A stretch of DNA of 50,170 nucleotides from Verrucomicrobiota bacterium (GTDB taxonomy: Bacteria > Verrucomicrobiota > Verrucomicrobiia > Chthoniobacterales > Chthoniobacteraceae): NCBI GenBank assembly GCA_009885995.1, contig VFJQ01000106.1, positions 1 to 50,170 on the forward strand, written 5' to 3'. A model generated the notes under the pieces. It ran no database searches, was not told where the DNA came from, and saw only the letters and a list, made by a program, of their open reading frames with translations. Position numbers and translations under genes: made by a program. Each line of letters opens with the position of its first letter. Position 1 is the stretch's first letter. Below, piece after piece: positions 35,373 through 45,352 of this stretch.

Positions 35373-38300
35373 ATGTCCAAAGACCGCATCGCCATCATCG
35401 GAATCGGATGCCGCTTTCCCGGCGGCATCAACGACGCGGACGCATTCTGGAAGCTGATGGTGGAAGGCCGGGAGGCCGTCAGCGCAGTGCCGCCGGATCG
35501 CTGGAATGTGTCGCGCTTCTACGACCCGGAGCCGGGTCTGGTCGGCAAGTCGGTCGCGAAGCGCGGCGGCTTTGTCGATGGCATCGATCAGTTCGATCCG
35601 CAGTTTTTCGGCATCTCGCCGCGCGAGGCGCCCTACGTCGATCCGCAGCACCGGCTGCTGCTCGAGACGGCATGGGAGGCGATCGAAGACGCCGGCATGG
35701 TGCTCGACTTCGAGAAGGGCAGCGACCTTGGCGTGTTCGTCGGCATTTCGCACACTGACTATCAGGTCATCCAGGGCTCACCATGGGACTCCGCGGGCAT
35801 CTCTCCTCATTCGCCCACCGGCACCGCGCACAGCATCGCGGCGAATCGCATCTCCTATTGCCTGAACCTCCGCGGCCCGAGCGTCGCGATGGATACGGCA
35901 TGCTCGTCCGCACTCACCGCGGTTCACGCCGCGTGCGAACACATCTCGTCCGGCCGCGGCGACACCGCGCTCGCCGGCGGCGTCACGGTCATGATTACGC
36001 CCGGCGGCTTCATCGGCTTCTCGCAGGCATCGATGCTTTCGCCAGAAGGCAAGTGCAAGGCGTTCGACGCTTCGGCGAACGGCTTCGTGCGCGGCGAAGG
36101 GGCCGGCATGGTGCTGCTCAAGCGCCTCTCGCAGGCCATCGCTGATGGCGACCCGATCCACGGCGTGATCGTCGCCACCGCGCTCAATCAAGACGGCCAC
36201 ACGAACGGCATCTCGCTGCCGAGCCCCGAGGCGCAGGCGCAGCTCGTGAAGGACGCGTGCAGGCTCGCCGGCGTTGCGCCATCGCAAATCGGCTTCGTCG
36301 AAGCGCACGGCACCGGCACCGCAGTCGGCGATCCGATCGAGGCCCACGCGCTCGCCGAAGCGCTCTGCGCCGGTCGCTCCACTCCACTCGTCATCGGCTC
36401 GGTGAAAACGAACCTCGGCCATTTGGAAACCGCCGCGGGCGTCGCCGGCCTCATCAAAGCCGTGCTCGTCCTCAAGCACCGGCAGATTCCCGCGAATCTC
36501 CACTTCGAGACGCCGAACCCGAACATCGACTTCGAGGGATTGAAGCTCCGCGTGAACACCACGCTCGAACCTTTTCCCAAGACCGAAGGCCCGCGCATGG
36601 CGGGCGTGAACTCGTTCGGCTTCGGCGGCGCGAATGCCCACGTCCTTCTCGAGGAGCCGCCGCATCGTCCGCACCACGAACATTCCGACGAACCCGTCGA
36701 ACGAACGTGGCCGATCGTTCTCTCCGCGCGCTCGGAGGACGCACTGCGCGGCACCGCGCTCCAGCTCGCGAAATGGCTCGACGAGCGCGCCCACGCCAAC
36801 GGCGATTCGCCGCTGCTGCCCGATCTCGTCTATTCGCTCGGCGCCCGGCGCAATCACCATCAGCATCGCCTCACCGTTGTCGCGAATTCGATTACCGAAC
36901 TGGTGCAGGAACTCGACGCGTTCGGCGTGAAAGGCGAGACCATCAAGGCGCGCACCGCATTCACTCCCCGCCCCGAACACGCGCCGCGCGTCGCGTTCGT
37001 GATGAGCGGCCAGGGCCCGCAATGGTGGGGCATGGGCCGCGAGTTGATGCGCCACGAACCAGTCTTCCGCGAGACGCTCGAACGCTGCGCCGCCGCGATG
37101 AAACCGTGGGCAAAGTTTTCGCTGCTCGAAGAACTCGCGCGCACCGAAGAAACCTCGCACATCCTCCACACCGAAATCGGGCAGCCCGCGATCTTCGCGA
37201 TGCAGGTCTCGCTTGCGGCGCTATGGCGTTCGTGGGGCATCGAACCGGCAGCGGTCGTCGGGCACAGCGTCGGCGAGATCGCCGCGGCGTGCGTGGCCGG
37301 CGTGTTCAGCATCGAAGAAGGCGCGCGCATCATCGTGCTGCGTTCGCGTTTCATGCACGAGTGCGCGCGTGGCGAAGGCACCATGCTCGCCGTCGGCCTC
37401 GGCGAAGACGAAGCGCGCACGCTGATCTCGCGCCACGACCGCACGGTCACCATCGCCGCCATCAACGGCCCCCGCTCGCTGACCCTGGCCGGCGCAAAGA
37501 TTTCGCTCGAAGCGATGCTCGCCGAACTGGAGCCGCAGGGCGTCTTCGCGCGGCTCGTGCGCGTCGATCATCCTTTCCACCACCCGCTCATGAGGCCTGC
37601 GTCCGAGGATCTCGAAGTCGCGATCGCCAACCTCCAGCCGCAGGTGGACACGATTCCATTTTTCAGCACCGTCACCGGCGAACGCTGCGCCGGCGAGACC
37701 TGCGGCGCCGAACACTGGGGTCGCGGCGTGCGGCAGGCCGTGCAGTTTGCGCGCGCGGTGAATGCGCTCGCCGATTTCGGCGTGGACGTGTGGCTCGAAA
37801 TCGGCGCGCATCCCGCGCTCGTTCACTCGATCAACGAATGCCTCGCCGCCCGCAGCACGAAGGCGCCCGTCTTTTCCTCCGCCCGCCGCGAGCGCGAGCA
37901 CGAGTCGCTGCTCGAAACCGCGACCGACCTGCACCGCGCCGGCGTCGCACTCGACTTCGCGGCGATGACGCCCTCGCGCCGCCTCCTCGCGTTACCCGCC
38001 TACGCTTGGGAAAAGGCCCGCTGGTGGAACGAAGCCGCCGACTGGCGCGAAGGTCGACTGACCCCGGGCGGTCGCGGCCTCTTCGACGTGCGCCTCCCTC
38101 GCGCGACGCCCACCTGGATCGCACGCCTCGACGCCCGCCACATGGCCTTCCTCAAGGACCACAAGGTGGATAGCCACGTCATCTTCCCCGCCGCCGCGTT
38201 CGTGGAGCTGGCACTCGAAGCCGGCGTGCAATTGTTCGAGGGCCGCGCGTTCGTCATCGAGGATTTCGAGATTCGCAAACCGCTCATCCTGCCCGACCCC

Positions 38301-41300
38301 GCGTCGGGCGTGAGCCTCGAAGTTTCCTACGACCCGAACGAGCGCACCTTTGCGATCCAGAGCCGTTTCGAAAACGGCGCGGCGTGGTCATTGCACGTCG
38401 TCGGCTCGATGCGCGGCGAGCGCACGGAGTCGCCCTTCGCAAGCTCGACGCTCGACACAAATCCCGCGCTGCAGCCCGTCGCAGTGGACGGCTTCTACCG
38501 CTACATGGCCGACCTCGGTTTGAAATACGGCGAGGAGTTTCGCGCCGTCCGCGAAATGTCGGCCGCGGCTGGTGAATCCGCCGGACGCGTGGCGCTGTCG
38601 GAGGCGATCGCGAAGCGCGCGGACGAATATCCGCTCCACCCGGTGCTGCTCGATGGCGCGCTGCACGTGCTCTCCGCAGGCCGCTCGACTGTCGAAGCGC
38701 GTGGCTCGCAGCTCAAGCTGCCGGTGCGCTTCGGCCGCATTCTATTCCTCCGCTCGCCCGGCGCCTCCGCGCAAGTGCGAGCAAGCGTGCTGCAGTGCAA
38801 CGACGAATTCGTCGAGGGCCGTCTCGCACTCTACGACGACGCCGGACAGCCGTGCGTGCTCGTCGATGGCTTCCGCGCGATCAGCGTCGCCAACGTGCGT
38901 CGCGGCGGATCGGGCAGCACGCGCGATGTGCTCTACCATCTGGACTGGCTGCGCACGCCATCGTCCATCCCCTCCCCTCCGCGTCCCCCGCTCCCGCTCG
39001 AACAACTCCACGCCGCTGCCGCGCACGCACTCGATCAAGTCCTCACCACGCACGGTCGCCAGGCGCTACAAGCCGCGATGACCGCCGGCGACGACCTCAC
39101 CGCCGCCCAACTCGCGCGCGGTCTGCGCGAGATGGGCGTGACCGCGCGCGGGAAGTTCAGCGCGAAGTCGCTGCGCGTCGCCGCCGCGATGCAGCCCGTT
39201 TTCGAGCGCCTGATGTCCGGCCTCGTGAAGCGCGGTCTCTTGCAAAAAGAGGACGCTGCATATCGCCCGACGCCCGCATTTTCCACCGCCGCAAGGAACG
39301 CTCAGAAGACGATGCGCTCGTTCATCGAAACGCAATCCGGTCATTTGCCCGAGGCGCTGCTGTGCGCAGGAAATTGCGCGGAGCTCGGCTCGATCCTCCG
39401 CGGCGAAAAGGACGCGGTGCAGGTGCTCTTCGCCGGCTCCGGCGCGGAACTCCTCGATCAATTCTACGGCGACGGCCTCTACACGAGCCGATGGCTCGCC
39501 GCCATCGGCGCAACGCTGCGCGAGGCGGAGAGCCATCTGCCCGAGGGCCGCGGACTGCGCATCCTCGAAGTCGGCGGCGGCACCGCCGGCCTCGCCGCGC
39601 ACGTGATGCCGCTGCTCCAGCGCGGACTGCACAGCTACACATTCACCGATGTCTCCGCGGGTTTCTTCCCCGGCGCGATGCAAAAACTCGCCGCGTTTCC
39701 CGAGGTCGAGTGCAAGATTTTCGATCTCGAAAAACCCGGCACCGAGCAGGACCTCGCGGCGGATTCGTTCGACTTCATCATCGGCACCAACGTGCTGCAC
39801 GCCGTGAGGGACGTGCGCGCGACGCTCGGCCATCTGCGCGACCTGCTCGCGCCCGGCGGCAGCCTCGTCTTCATGGACACCGCGACGCCGCAGCTCTGGA
39901 CCGAAACGGTCTTCGGTCTCACGAGCGGTTGGTGGCGCTTCACCGACCGCGACCTGCGCCCCGAGCAGCCGCTGCTCGAACGCTCGCAGTGGGAGCGCGT
40001 GTTGAAGGAAGTGGGCTTCAGCGAGACGGCTTCACTGCCCGGCCTAATCGGACCGACCGGCGGCGAAGGGCAGTTCTGCGCGCTCGCGCGCAAGACGTGG
40101 CACCAGCCCACCGCCGCACCCGCGCCGAAAGGCGCGCCTGCCGAAACATCGTGGCTCATTTTCGCCGACGCCTCCGGTCTCGGCGAACAACTCGCGACGC
40201 AACTGCGCGACGCGGGTGCGAGTTGCCGCGTCGCGCGGCCCGGCAAGAAATTCGCCACGACCAAGGCCGACGAATTCACCCTGCGCACGGAGTCGCCGGA
40301 AGATTGGACCCAGCTCCTCGAAGCGTGCGCCGCCGCCGCGCCGATCGAGCGCATCGTTTATTTGTGGAATCTCGACGCGCCCGCCGAAGTCGCCGAGGGC
40401 GACACGCTCATCGGCACCGCCGCCCTGTTGCACCTCGCGCAGACGCTCGAAAGCACGAATGCCGGCGGCAAAGTCCGCGTCGATGCCATCACCCGCGGCG
40501 CGCAACCCGCGGGCCGCGAAGCATTCCCCACGACCATCGCGCAGGCGCCCGCCGTCGGACTCTTCCGCGTCATCCTCAACGAGTATTCGAACCTCTCCTG
40601 CCGCGGCATCGACCTGCCGCCGCTGGCTTCTGACGCTGACGTGGCCTTGCTCTGGAGCGAACTGCAACGCGCCGATAGCGAGCGCGAAGTCGCCTTCCGC
40701 GGCGAAGCGCGCTACGTGCAGCGCCTCAGCCGCGGGCGTCCATCCGTCGAGCAAACGCTTGCGCCGGAGATTCCACTGCGGCTCGAGTCGCGCGAGCGCG
40801 GTCACCTCGACACGCTGCGCTTCGCGCCATTCGCGCTGCCGGCGTGTGGCCCGGGCGAAGTGCTCGTCGATGTGAAAGCCGCGGGGATGAATTTCCGCGA
40901 CGTGCTCAAGGCGCTCGCGCTTTATCCCGGCGAAGCGCCTGACGCGCGCATCTTCGGCGACGAAATCGGCGGCGTCGTGAAAGCGGTCGGCGAAGGGGTG
41001 ACCCACGTCGCGCCCGGCGACCGCGTCTTCGGCCTCGCAGTCTTCGGCCTCGCCACGCAGACGCTCGCACGCGGCAGCGATGTGCGCGGGATTCCCGGCA
41101 AGCTCTCGTTCGAGGAAGCGGCGACGCTGCCAGTAGTCTTCATGACTTCGTGGCACGCGCTGAAAAACGTCGCGCGACTCCGCAAGGGCGACACCATTCT
41201 CGTCCACGCGGGTGCGGGTGGCGTCGGCATGGCGGCGATCCAGATCGCGCACCATCTCGGCGCGGAAGTGATCGCCAGCGCCGGCAGCGCAACCAAGCGC

Positions 41301-43022
41301 GCCCTGCTCGAAACGCTCGGCGTAAAGCACGTGATCGACTCGCGCCGCGGCGATTTCGCGGAAGCGGTGATGGAACTCACCGGCCGGCGCGGCGTGGATG
41401 TCGTCCTCAACGCACTCGCCGGCGAAGCCATCCCGATGGGCCTCTCGTGTCTCGCGGAGTTCGGGCGCTTCATCGAGATCGGCAAGCGCGACATTTATCA
41501 AAACTCGCGCATCCCGCTGTGGAATCTGCGGCGCAACGCGTCATTCCACGTCGTCGCGATGGACGCTGTCTTCAGCGGCGACGAATCCCTCACGCGCAAC
41601 ATGCTCGGCGAGATCGCCACGCTCGTGGAAAAGGGCGCCCTCACCCCTCTGCCGTTCCGCGCCTTCCCGGCGAGCCGCATCGACGCGGCGTTCCGGCTCA
41701 TGGCGAGCGGCAAACACATCGGCAAGGTCGTCGTGTCGTTTCCCGAGCCCTTCGTGCCGCGCCGCGGCGAGCCGCTCGCGCCGCCGTTCGCGATCAAGCC
41801 GGACGGCTGCTATCTCATCACCGGCGCGTTCGGCGGCTTCGGCAAAGTGCTCGCCGAGTGGCTGGTGAAATGCGGCGCACGCCACCTCGTGCTCAGCAGC
41901 CGCAGCGGCGCGGCGACACCGGAAACGAGGGCCTTCGTCCAAAGCCTGATCGACCGCGGCATCGGCGTGCGTGTGGTGAAAGCCGACGCTGGATCGGAGA
42001 AAGACATCGCTCGACTGCTCGCGGAAATCCGCGCCGGAGACCAACCACTGCGCGGCGTCTTCCACCTCGCGATGGTCATCGATGACGCGCCACTCGCCGC
42101 GCTCAACTGCGAGCGGATGCGCACGGTGATGGCGCCGAAAGCCTACGGCGCATGGCTGCTGCACAAAGGCACGCGCGACATGAAGCTCGATGCCTTCGTA
42201 ATGTTCTCGTCCATCTCCAGCATCTTTGGAAATCCGGCGCAGGGAAATTACGGCGCGGCCAACGCCTTCCTCGACTCGCTCGCGCACCATCGCCGCGCGC
42301 TCGGGTTGACTGCGCTCACGATGAACTGGGGCGTGCTCGGCGGCGAAGGTTACGTCGCGCGCAACGAACGCGTCGCCGAATTCCTCGCGCGGCAGGGCAC
42401 GACCGAGCTCTCGCCGGGTGAAGTGATGTCGATCCTCGAATCGTCGCTCGTCGCCGGAAACACGCAGGTGGCCGCGATCCGCGTGGACTGGGCGAAGTGG
42501 CGGCAGTTTTTCCGCAGCATGCAGGAGAATCCGCTGCTCGAACGCATCCTTGCTTCGGTCGAAGGCCAGGAAGGTGGCGGCGTTACGAGCGACTGGCGGC
42601 TCAAGATCGAGTCCGCCTCGCCGGAAGAGCGCGAGCCGATCATCGCGCAGGCGGTGCGCGAAGTCGTCGGCTCCGTCCTGCGCGTGAAGCCAGACAGCCT
42701 GCGCGACGACCAGCCGCTCACCGACCTCGGACTCGATTCGCTGATGGGCGTCGAGATCGAAAATTCGCTCGAAGCCACCATCGGCGTCGCCCTTCCCCCG
42801 ACCAGCCTCATGCGCGCCCGCACCATCGGACAGATCGCCTCGCTGATCGCCGGCCACATGGGAGGCAAGACCGCGGCACCAACTCCGGCTGCGCCCGCCG
42901 CCGAAACCGTGGAGAGCGAGGACGTCGATCTCGAAGCGCTGTCCGACGCGGACCTCGACCTTCTGCTCGGCACGGAGGCAGTCTCGGACGAAGATCCAGA
43001 TCCGCAGGGCGCCGCGCGCTAG
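35373..43022 (+). CDS. Reducing type I polyketide synthase, single module
   Basis: 2549 residues. KS (about 5-430): Cys177 in DTACSSAL, His312 in EAHGTGT, His350 in KTNLGHLE. AT (about 530-840): Ser632 in GHSVGE; the specificity region reads DHPFHHP, nearest to the malonyl-type HAFH. DH (about 900-1170): His930 in DHKVDSHVIFP, with Ser where the motif normally has Gly, and Asp1094 in LLDGALH. C-methyltransferase (about 1370-1550): ILEVGGGTAGLA. Structural pseudo-KR (about 1590-1760). ER (about 1790-2110): GMNFRDVLKAL and HAGAGGVGMAAIQ. KR (about 2140-2340): TGAFGGFGKVLAEWL, then SSISS and GNYGAANAF. ACP: Ser2456 in LGLDSL. An acidic tail (DLEALSDADLDLLLG) ends the chain. No thioesterase or reductase. 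Domain order equals iterative highly reducing PKSs. Product likely a reduced, possibly methyl-branched acyl chain. First gene of a six-gene operon; no Shine-Dalgarno at ATG 35373. Confidence 0.95.
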   Translation: MSKDRIAIIGIGCRFPGGINDADAFWKLMVEGREAVSAVPPDRWNVSRFYDPEPGLVGKSVAKRGGFVDGIDQFDPQFFGISPREAPYVDPQHRLLLETAWEAIEDAGMVLDFEKGSDLGVFVGISHTDYQVIQGSPWDSAGISPHSPTGTAHSIAANRISYCLNLRGPSVAMDTACSSALTAVHAACEHISSGRGDTALAGGVTVMITPGGFIGFSQASMLSPEGKCKAFDASANGFVRGEGAGMVLLKRLSQAIADGDPIHGVIVATALNQDGHTNGISLPSPEAQAQLVKDACRLAGVAPSQIGFVEAHGTGTAVGDPIEAHALAEALCAGRSTPLVIGSVKTNLGHLETAAGVAGLIKAVLVLKHRQIPANLHFETPNPNIDFEGLKLRVNTTLEPFPKTEGPRMAGVNSFGFGGANAHVLLEEPPHRPHHEHSDEPVERTWPIVLSARSEDALRGTALQLAKWLDERAHANGDSPLLPDLVYSLGARRNHHQHRLTVVANSITELVQELDAFGVKGETIKARTAFTPRPEHAPRVAFVMSGQGPQWWGMGRELMRHEPVFRETLERCAAAMKPWAKFSLLEELARTEETSHILHTEIGQPAIFAMQVSLAALWRSWGIEPAAVVGHSVGEIAAACVAGVFSIEEGARIIVLRSRFMHECARGEGTMLAVGLGEDEARTLISRHDRTVTIAAINGPRSLTLAGAKISLEAMLAELEPQGVFARLVRVDHPFHHPLMRPASEDLEVAIANLQPQVDTIPFFSTVTGERCAGETCGAEHWGRGVRQAVQFARAVNALADFGVDVWLEIGAHPALVHSINECLAARSTKAPVFSSARREREHESLLETATDLHRAGVALDFAAMTPSRRLLALPAYAWEKARWWNEAADWREGRLTPGGRGLFDVRLPRATPTWIARLDARHMAFLKDHKVDSHVIFPAAAFVELALEAGVQLFEGRAFVIEDFEIRKPLILPDPASGVSLEVSYDPNERTFAIQSRFENGAAWSLHVVGSMRGERTESPFASSTLDTNPALQPVAVDGFYRYMADLGLKYGEEFRAVREMSAAAGESAGRVALSEAIAKRADEYPLHPVLLDGALHVLSAGRSTVEARGSQLKLPVRFGRILFLRSPGASAQVRASVLQCNDEFVEGRLALYDDAGQPCVLVDGFRAISVANVRRGGSGSTRDVLYHLDWLRTPSSIPSPPRPPLPLEQLHAAAAHALDQVLTTHGRQALQAAMTAGDDLTAAQLARGLREMGVTARGKFSAKSLRVAAAMQPVFERLMSGLVKRGLLQKEDAAYRPTPAFSTAARNAQKTMRSFIETQSGHLPEALLCAGNCAELGSILRGEKDAVQVLFAGSGAELLDQFYGDGLYTSRWLAAIGATLREAESHLPEGRGLRILEVGGGTAGLAAHVMPLLQRGLHSYTFTDVSAGFFPGAMQKLAAFPEVECKIFDLEKPGTEQDLAADSFDFIIGTNVLHAVRDVRATLGHLRDLLAPGGSLVFMDTATPQLWTETVFGLTSGWWRFTDRDLRPEQPLLERSQWERVLKEVGFSETASLPGLIGPTGGEGQFCALARKTWHQPTAAPAPKGAPAETSWLIFADASGLGEQLATQLRDAGASCRVARPGKKFATTKADEFTLRTESPEDWTQLLEACAAAAPIERIVYLWNLDAPAEVAEGDTLIGTAALLHLAQTLESTNAGGKVRVDAITRGAQPAGREAFPTTIAQAPAVGLFRVILNEYSNLSCRGIDLPPLASDADVALLWSELQRADSEREVAFRGEARYVQRLSRGRPSVEQTLAPEIPLRLESRERGHLDTLRFAPFALPACGPGEVLVDVKAAGMNFRDVLKALALYPGEAPDARIFGDEIGGVVKAVGEGVTHVAPGDRVFGLAVFGLATQTLARGSDVRGIPGKLSFEEAATLPVVFMTSWHALKNVARLRKGDTILVHAGAGGVGMAAIQIAHHLGAEVIASAGSATKRALLETLGVKHVIDSRRGDFAEAVMELTGRRGVDVVLNALAGEAIPMGLSCLAEFGRFIEIGKRDIYQNSRIPLWNLRRNASFHVVAMDAVFSGDESLTRNMLGEIATLVEKGALTPLPFRAFPASRIDAAFRLMASGKHIGKVVVSFPEPFVPRRGEPLAPPFAIKPDGCYLITGAFGGFGKVLAEWLVKCGARHLVLSSRSGAATPETRAFVQSLIDRGIGVRVVKADAGSEKDIARLLAEIRAGDQPLRGVFHLAMVIDDAPLAALNCERMRTVMAPKAYGAWLLHKGTRDMKLDAFVMFSSISSIFGNPAQGNYGAANAFLDSLAHHRRALGLTALTMNWGVLGGEGYVARNERVAEFLARQGTTELSPGEVMSILESSLVAGNTQVAAIRVDWAKWRQFFRSMQENPLLERILASVEGQEGGGVTSDWRLKIESASPEEREPIIAQAVREVVGSVLRVKPDSLRDDQPLTDLGLDSLMGVEIENSLEATIGVALPPTSLMRARTIGQIASLIAGHMGGKTAAPTPAAPAAETVESEDVDLEALSDADLDLLLGTEAVSDEDPDPQGAAR

Positions 43023-43025
43023 TCC

Positions 43026-44357
43026 ATGTCCGCCGACAAACGAGCGCTGTTGAAGCAAAAGCTGGAGAGCGGCGAGATTTGCCTCCAGCCGCTCACGTTT
43101 CCGCAGCGAGAGTTGTGGGAAACCTCACCGGTGCCGGTCGGAGATGCGGCGAATCACATCTGCTGTCTCATCGAGGTGCGCGGCAAGGTCACGCCGGAAG
43201 ACGGCAAGGGCGCGTTGCTTCAAGTCGTCGAGCGGCAGGAAGCGCTGCGCGTGTCGTTCTTGCCCGGCAAGGACCGGCCGCTGCAGATGATCCGTGACGA
43301 CATGCCGGCGAATTTCCGCTTTCGCGAACTGACGCCGGATGAGTGCGCGCCGGACGCGGTGGAGGAAATTGCGCGCGAGGTTTTTCAAGAGCCGTTCGAT
43401 CTTTTGCAGGGGCCGCTTTATCGCGTCGAGTTGCTGCGCCGCAGCGCGGAAGATCACGTGCTCGTCTTCGCGATTCACCACGCGGTCGCCGACGGCTGGA
43501 CGCTCGGGCTTTTCATCCAGGAGCTTTGCATCGCCTACTTTCAGCGCCTGCGCGGCACTAGCGAACCGCTGCCGAAGGTGACGCAGAGCTACACCGCGTG
43601 GGGCGCCGCAGAGCGCGTGTTCTGGCAGCCGTCGGAACTCGCGCCACGCGCGGCGTTCTGGAAATCGCACCTCGCGGGGCACCGCCGGTTGTGGAGCGCG
43701 GTCGAAGGTCCGCACGAACGGATCGTCATGCACTTCCCCGCCGAACTCGCGAACGCGGCAGGCGATCTCGCGCGGCGATGCGGGGCGACTCTGTTCAGCA
43801 CGCTGCTCGCCGCGTTTCAGCTCGCGCTCTCGCGCTGGGCAGACACGGACGACGTGCTCGTCGGCACGCCGATCGCGAACCGCACGAAGAAGTCGGTCAA
43901 CGAAACGATGGGCTACTTCGCGGGCATTGTGCCGATCCGCGGGCGCGTGGATCACGAGCGCGCGTTTCCCGAGAGCGTGCGTGCGGTGCATCAGGCGACG
44001 GTCGATTGTTTCGCGAATGCGATGCCTTTTGCCGAACTGGCGCGCGCGCTCGGCGACGCGGCCGCGCCGGGGCACAACCCGATCTTCGAGGTGCGTTTCG
44101 CGCTGCAAAATCATCCGGTGCCCGACATCGAGATGCCCGGCCTGTCCGCGAAGCTGCGGATGCGCTCGACCGGCACAGCGCGCTTTCTCCTCGCGTGCGA
44201 AATCACCGAGGACGGCGAGCAACTCGAAGTCGTGTGGCTCTTTCGTCCGACGCTCTTCGCGCAAGCAGAGGTGGAAAACCTCGGTGCTGCGTTCCAGACT
44301 CTGCTCGCCGAGGGCTGCCGTCCGGCTGAAACACGCGCCGCCGCCCTCACGACGTGA
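43026..44357 (+). CDS. Free-standing condensation-domain acyltransferase
   Basis: 443 residues, one condensation domain and nothing else. The catalytic motif is H151-H152-A-V-A-D156-G157 (IHHAVADGW). Other core motifs: PLTFPQRELWE (C1-like), VGTPIANRTKKSVNETMGYF (C5-like) and HNPIFEVRFALQN near the end. No adenylation or carrier domain. The short charged N terminus (SADKRALLKQKLESGE) resembles a linker or docking helix. It starts 3 bases after the PKS stop. With no thioesterase in the PKS, the likely job is to move the acyl chain from the ACP to an alcohol or amine, as PapA5-type enzymes do for mycobacterial lipids. The acceptor is unknown. Confidence 0.88.
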   Translation: MSADKRALLKQKLESGEICLQPLTFPQRELWETSPVPVGDAANHICCLIEVRGKVTPEDGKGALLQVVERQEALRVSFLPGKDRPLQMIRDDMPANFRFRELTPDECAPDAVEEIAREVFQEPFDLLQGPLYRVELLRRSAEDHVLVFAIHHAVADGWTLGLFIQELCIAYFQRLRGTSEPLPKVTQSYTAWGAAERVFWQPSELAPRAAFWKSHLAGHRRLWSAVEGPHERIVMHFPAELANAAGDLARRCGATLFSTLLAAFQLALSRWADTDDVLVGTPIANRTKKSVNETMGYFAGIVPIRGRVDHERAFPESVRAVHQATVDCFANAMPFAELARALGDAAAPGHNPIFEVRFALQNHPVPDIEMPGLSAKLRMRSTGTARFLLACEITEDGEQLEVVWLFRPTLFAQAEVENLGAAFQTLLAEGCRPAETRAAALTT

Positions 44358-45352
44358 ACACGATGAATTCCGCAACCACCGCCGAAGCCGAGACGGACAC
44401 GCCCGAGCCGCACTGGCTGAGCCGCGTGGCGTTTCCGGTGATCGCCGGCCTTTTCTTCCTCACGCAGGCGTCGCTGGTCTGGGCCTTGTATCGCGACAAC
44501 TATTGGCTCGTCGTGCCGCTCGCGCTCATCGCGAGCCACCTCATGCACGGACTGCTGATCGGCTTCCACGAGGCCTCGCACGGACTGCTGCGCAAGAGCC
44601 GACTGCTCAATGAACTCGACGGCATCATCATCGGCATCTTCAGCTTGATGAGCTTCAGCCTCTACCGCGCGGCGCACCAACTTCACCACGCCTACCTCGC
44701 TTCCGAACGCGACGAGGAACTGTGGCCGTTCGTCCATCCGCGCATGCCGCGCTGGGCACGCGTCGGCGCCGCGATGCTCGAACTGACGATGGGCATGTTC
44801 TTCACCCCCTTCCTCTTTGTGCGCACCTTCCTGCGCAAAGGCTCGCCGATCCGAAACAAGAAACTGCGGCGACGGATCTGGATCGAATTTGCGATCACCG
44901 CTGCGGCGTGGGCCGCGATCCTCGCGGCCGACGCGCTGCTCGGCACGTGGAAGTATTTTTGGTGGACGTATTTCATCCCCGCCTGGCTCGCGGCAAACAT
45001 GCAGGCACTGCGCAAATACGTGGAGCACGTGGGCCTCACCGGCGCGACGGTGAACGGCTCGACGCGCAGCATCGTCGCCGAGGGCTGGCTGGCGAAGTTC
45101 GTCTGCTTCACACTGCTCCATGAGCCGTATCACGGCGTTCACCACTGGCGCTCCGGCCTGACGCATCCCGAGTTGCCGCAGCACGCCGAAGCGCTCGAGC
45201 CGACGGTGCCGGAGGAGCGTCCGCCTTTCCGCACCTACTCTGCCGCGCTGCGCGATCTTTTCGTCAATCTGCCCGATCCGCGCGTCGGCGCGCAGTGGCT
45301 CGGAGTGACGCGGACGACGCGGCAGGAAATGGCGAGGCAGGGCCTGAACTGA
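44354..45352 (+). CDS. Membrane fatty-acid desaturase family enzyme
   Basis: 332 residues. Three histidine boxes that hold the di-iron centre: H72-E-A-S-H76, H108-Q-L-H-H112 and H260-G-V-H-H264, plus His256. Four or more membrane helices (FPVIAGLFFLTQASLVWAL, WLVVPLALIASHLMHGLL, LTMGMFFTPFLFV, FAITAAAWAAILAADAL). Box order and spacing fit the FA_desaturase family, which also includes hydroxylases and carotenoid ketolases. In this operon it probably desaturates or hydroxylates the polyketide chain or its acceptor lipid. GTG 44354 overlaps the upstream stop (GTGA); ATG 44363 is an alternative. It overlaps the next gene by one base. Confidence 0.88.
   Translation: MNTMNSATTAEAETDTPEPHWLSRVAFPVIAGLFFLTQASLVWALYRDNYWLVVPLALIASHLMHGLLIGFHEASHGLLRKSRLLNELDGIIIGIFSLMSFSLYRAAHQLHHAYLASERDEELWPFVHPRMPRWARVGAAMLELTMGMFFTPFLFVRTFLRKGSPIRNKKLRRRIWIEFAITAAAWAAILAADALLGTWKYFWWTYFIPAWLAANMQALRKYVEHVGLTGATVNGSTRSIVAEGWLAKFVCFTLLHEPYHGVHHWRSGLTHPELPQHAEALEPTVPEERPPFRTYSAALRDLFVNLPDPRVGAQWLGVTRTTRQEMARQGLN

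Noticed and set aside
36257..38173. 638-codon plus-strand frame inside the PKS gene
   Set aside because: Out-of-frame Arg-rich shadow of the KS/AT region.
38795..40633. 612-codon plus-strand frame inside the PKS gene
   Set aside because: Out-of-frame Arg-rich shadow of the methyltransferase region.
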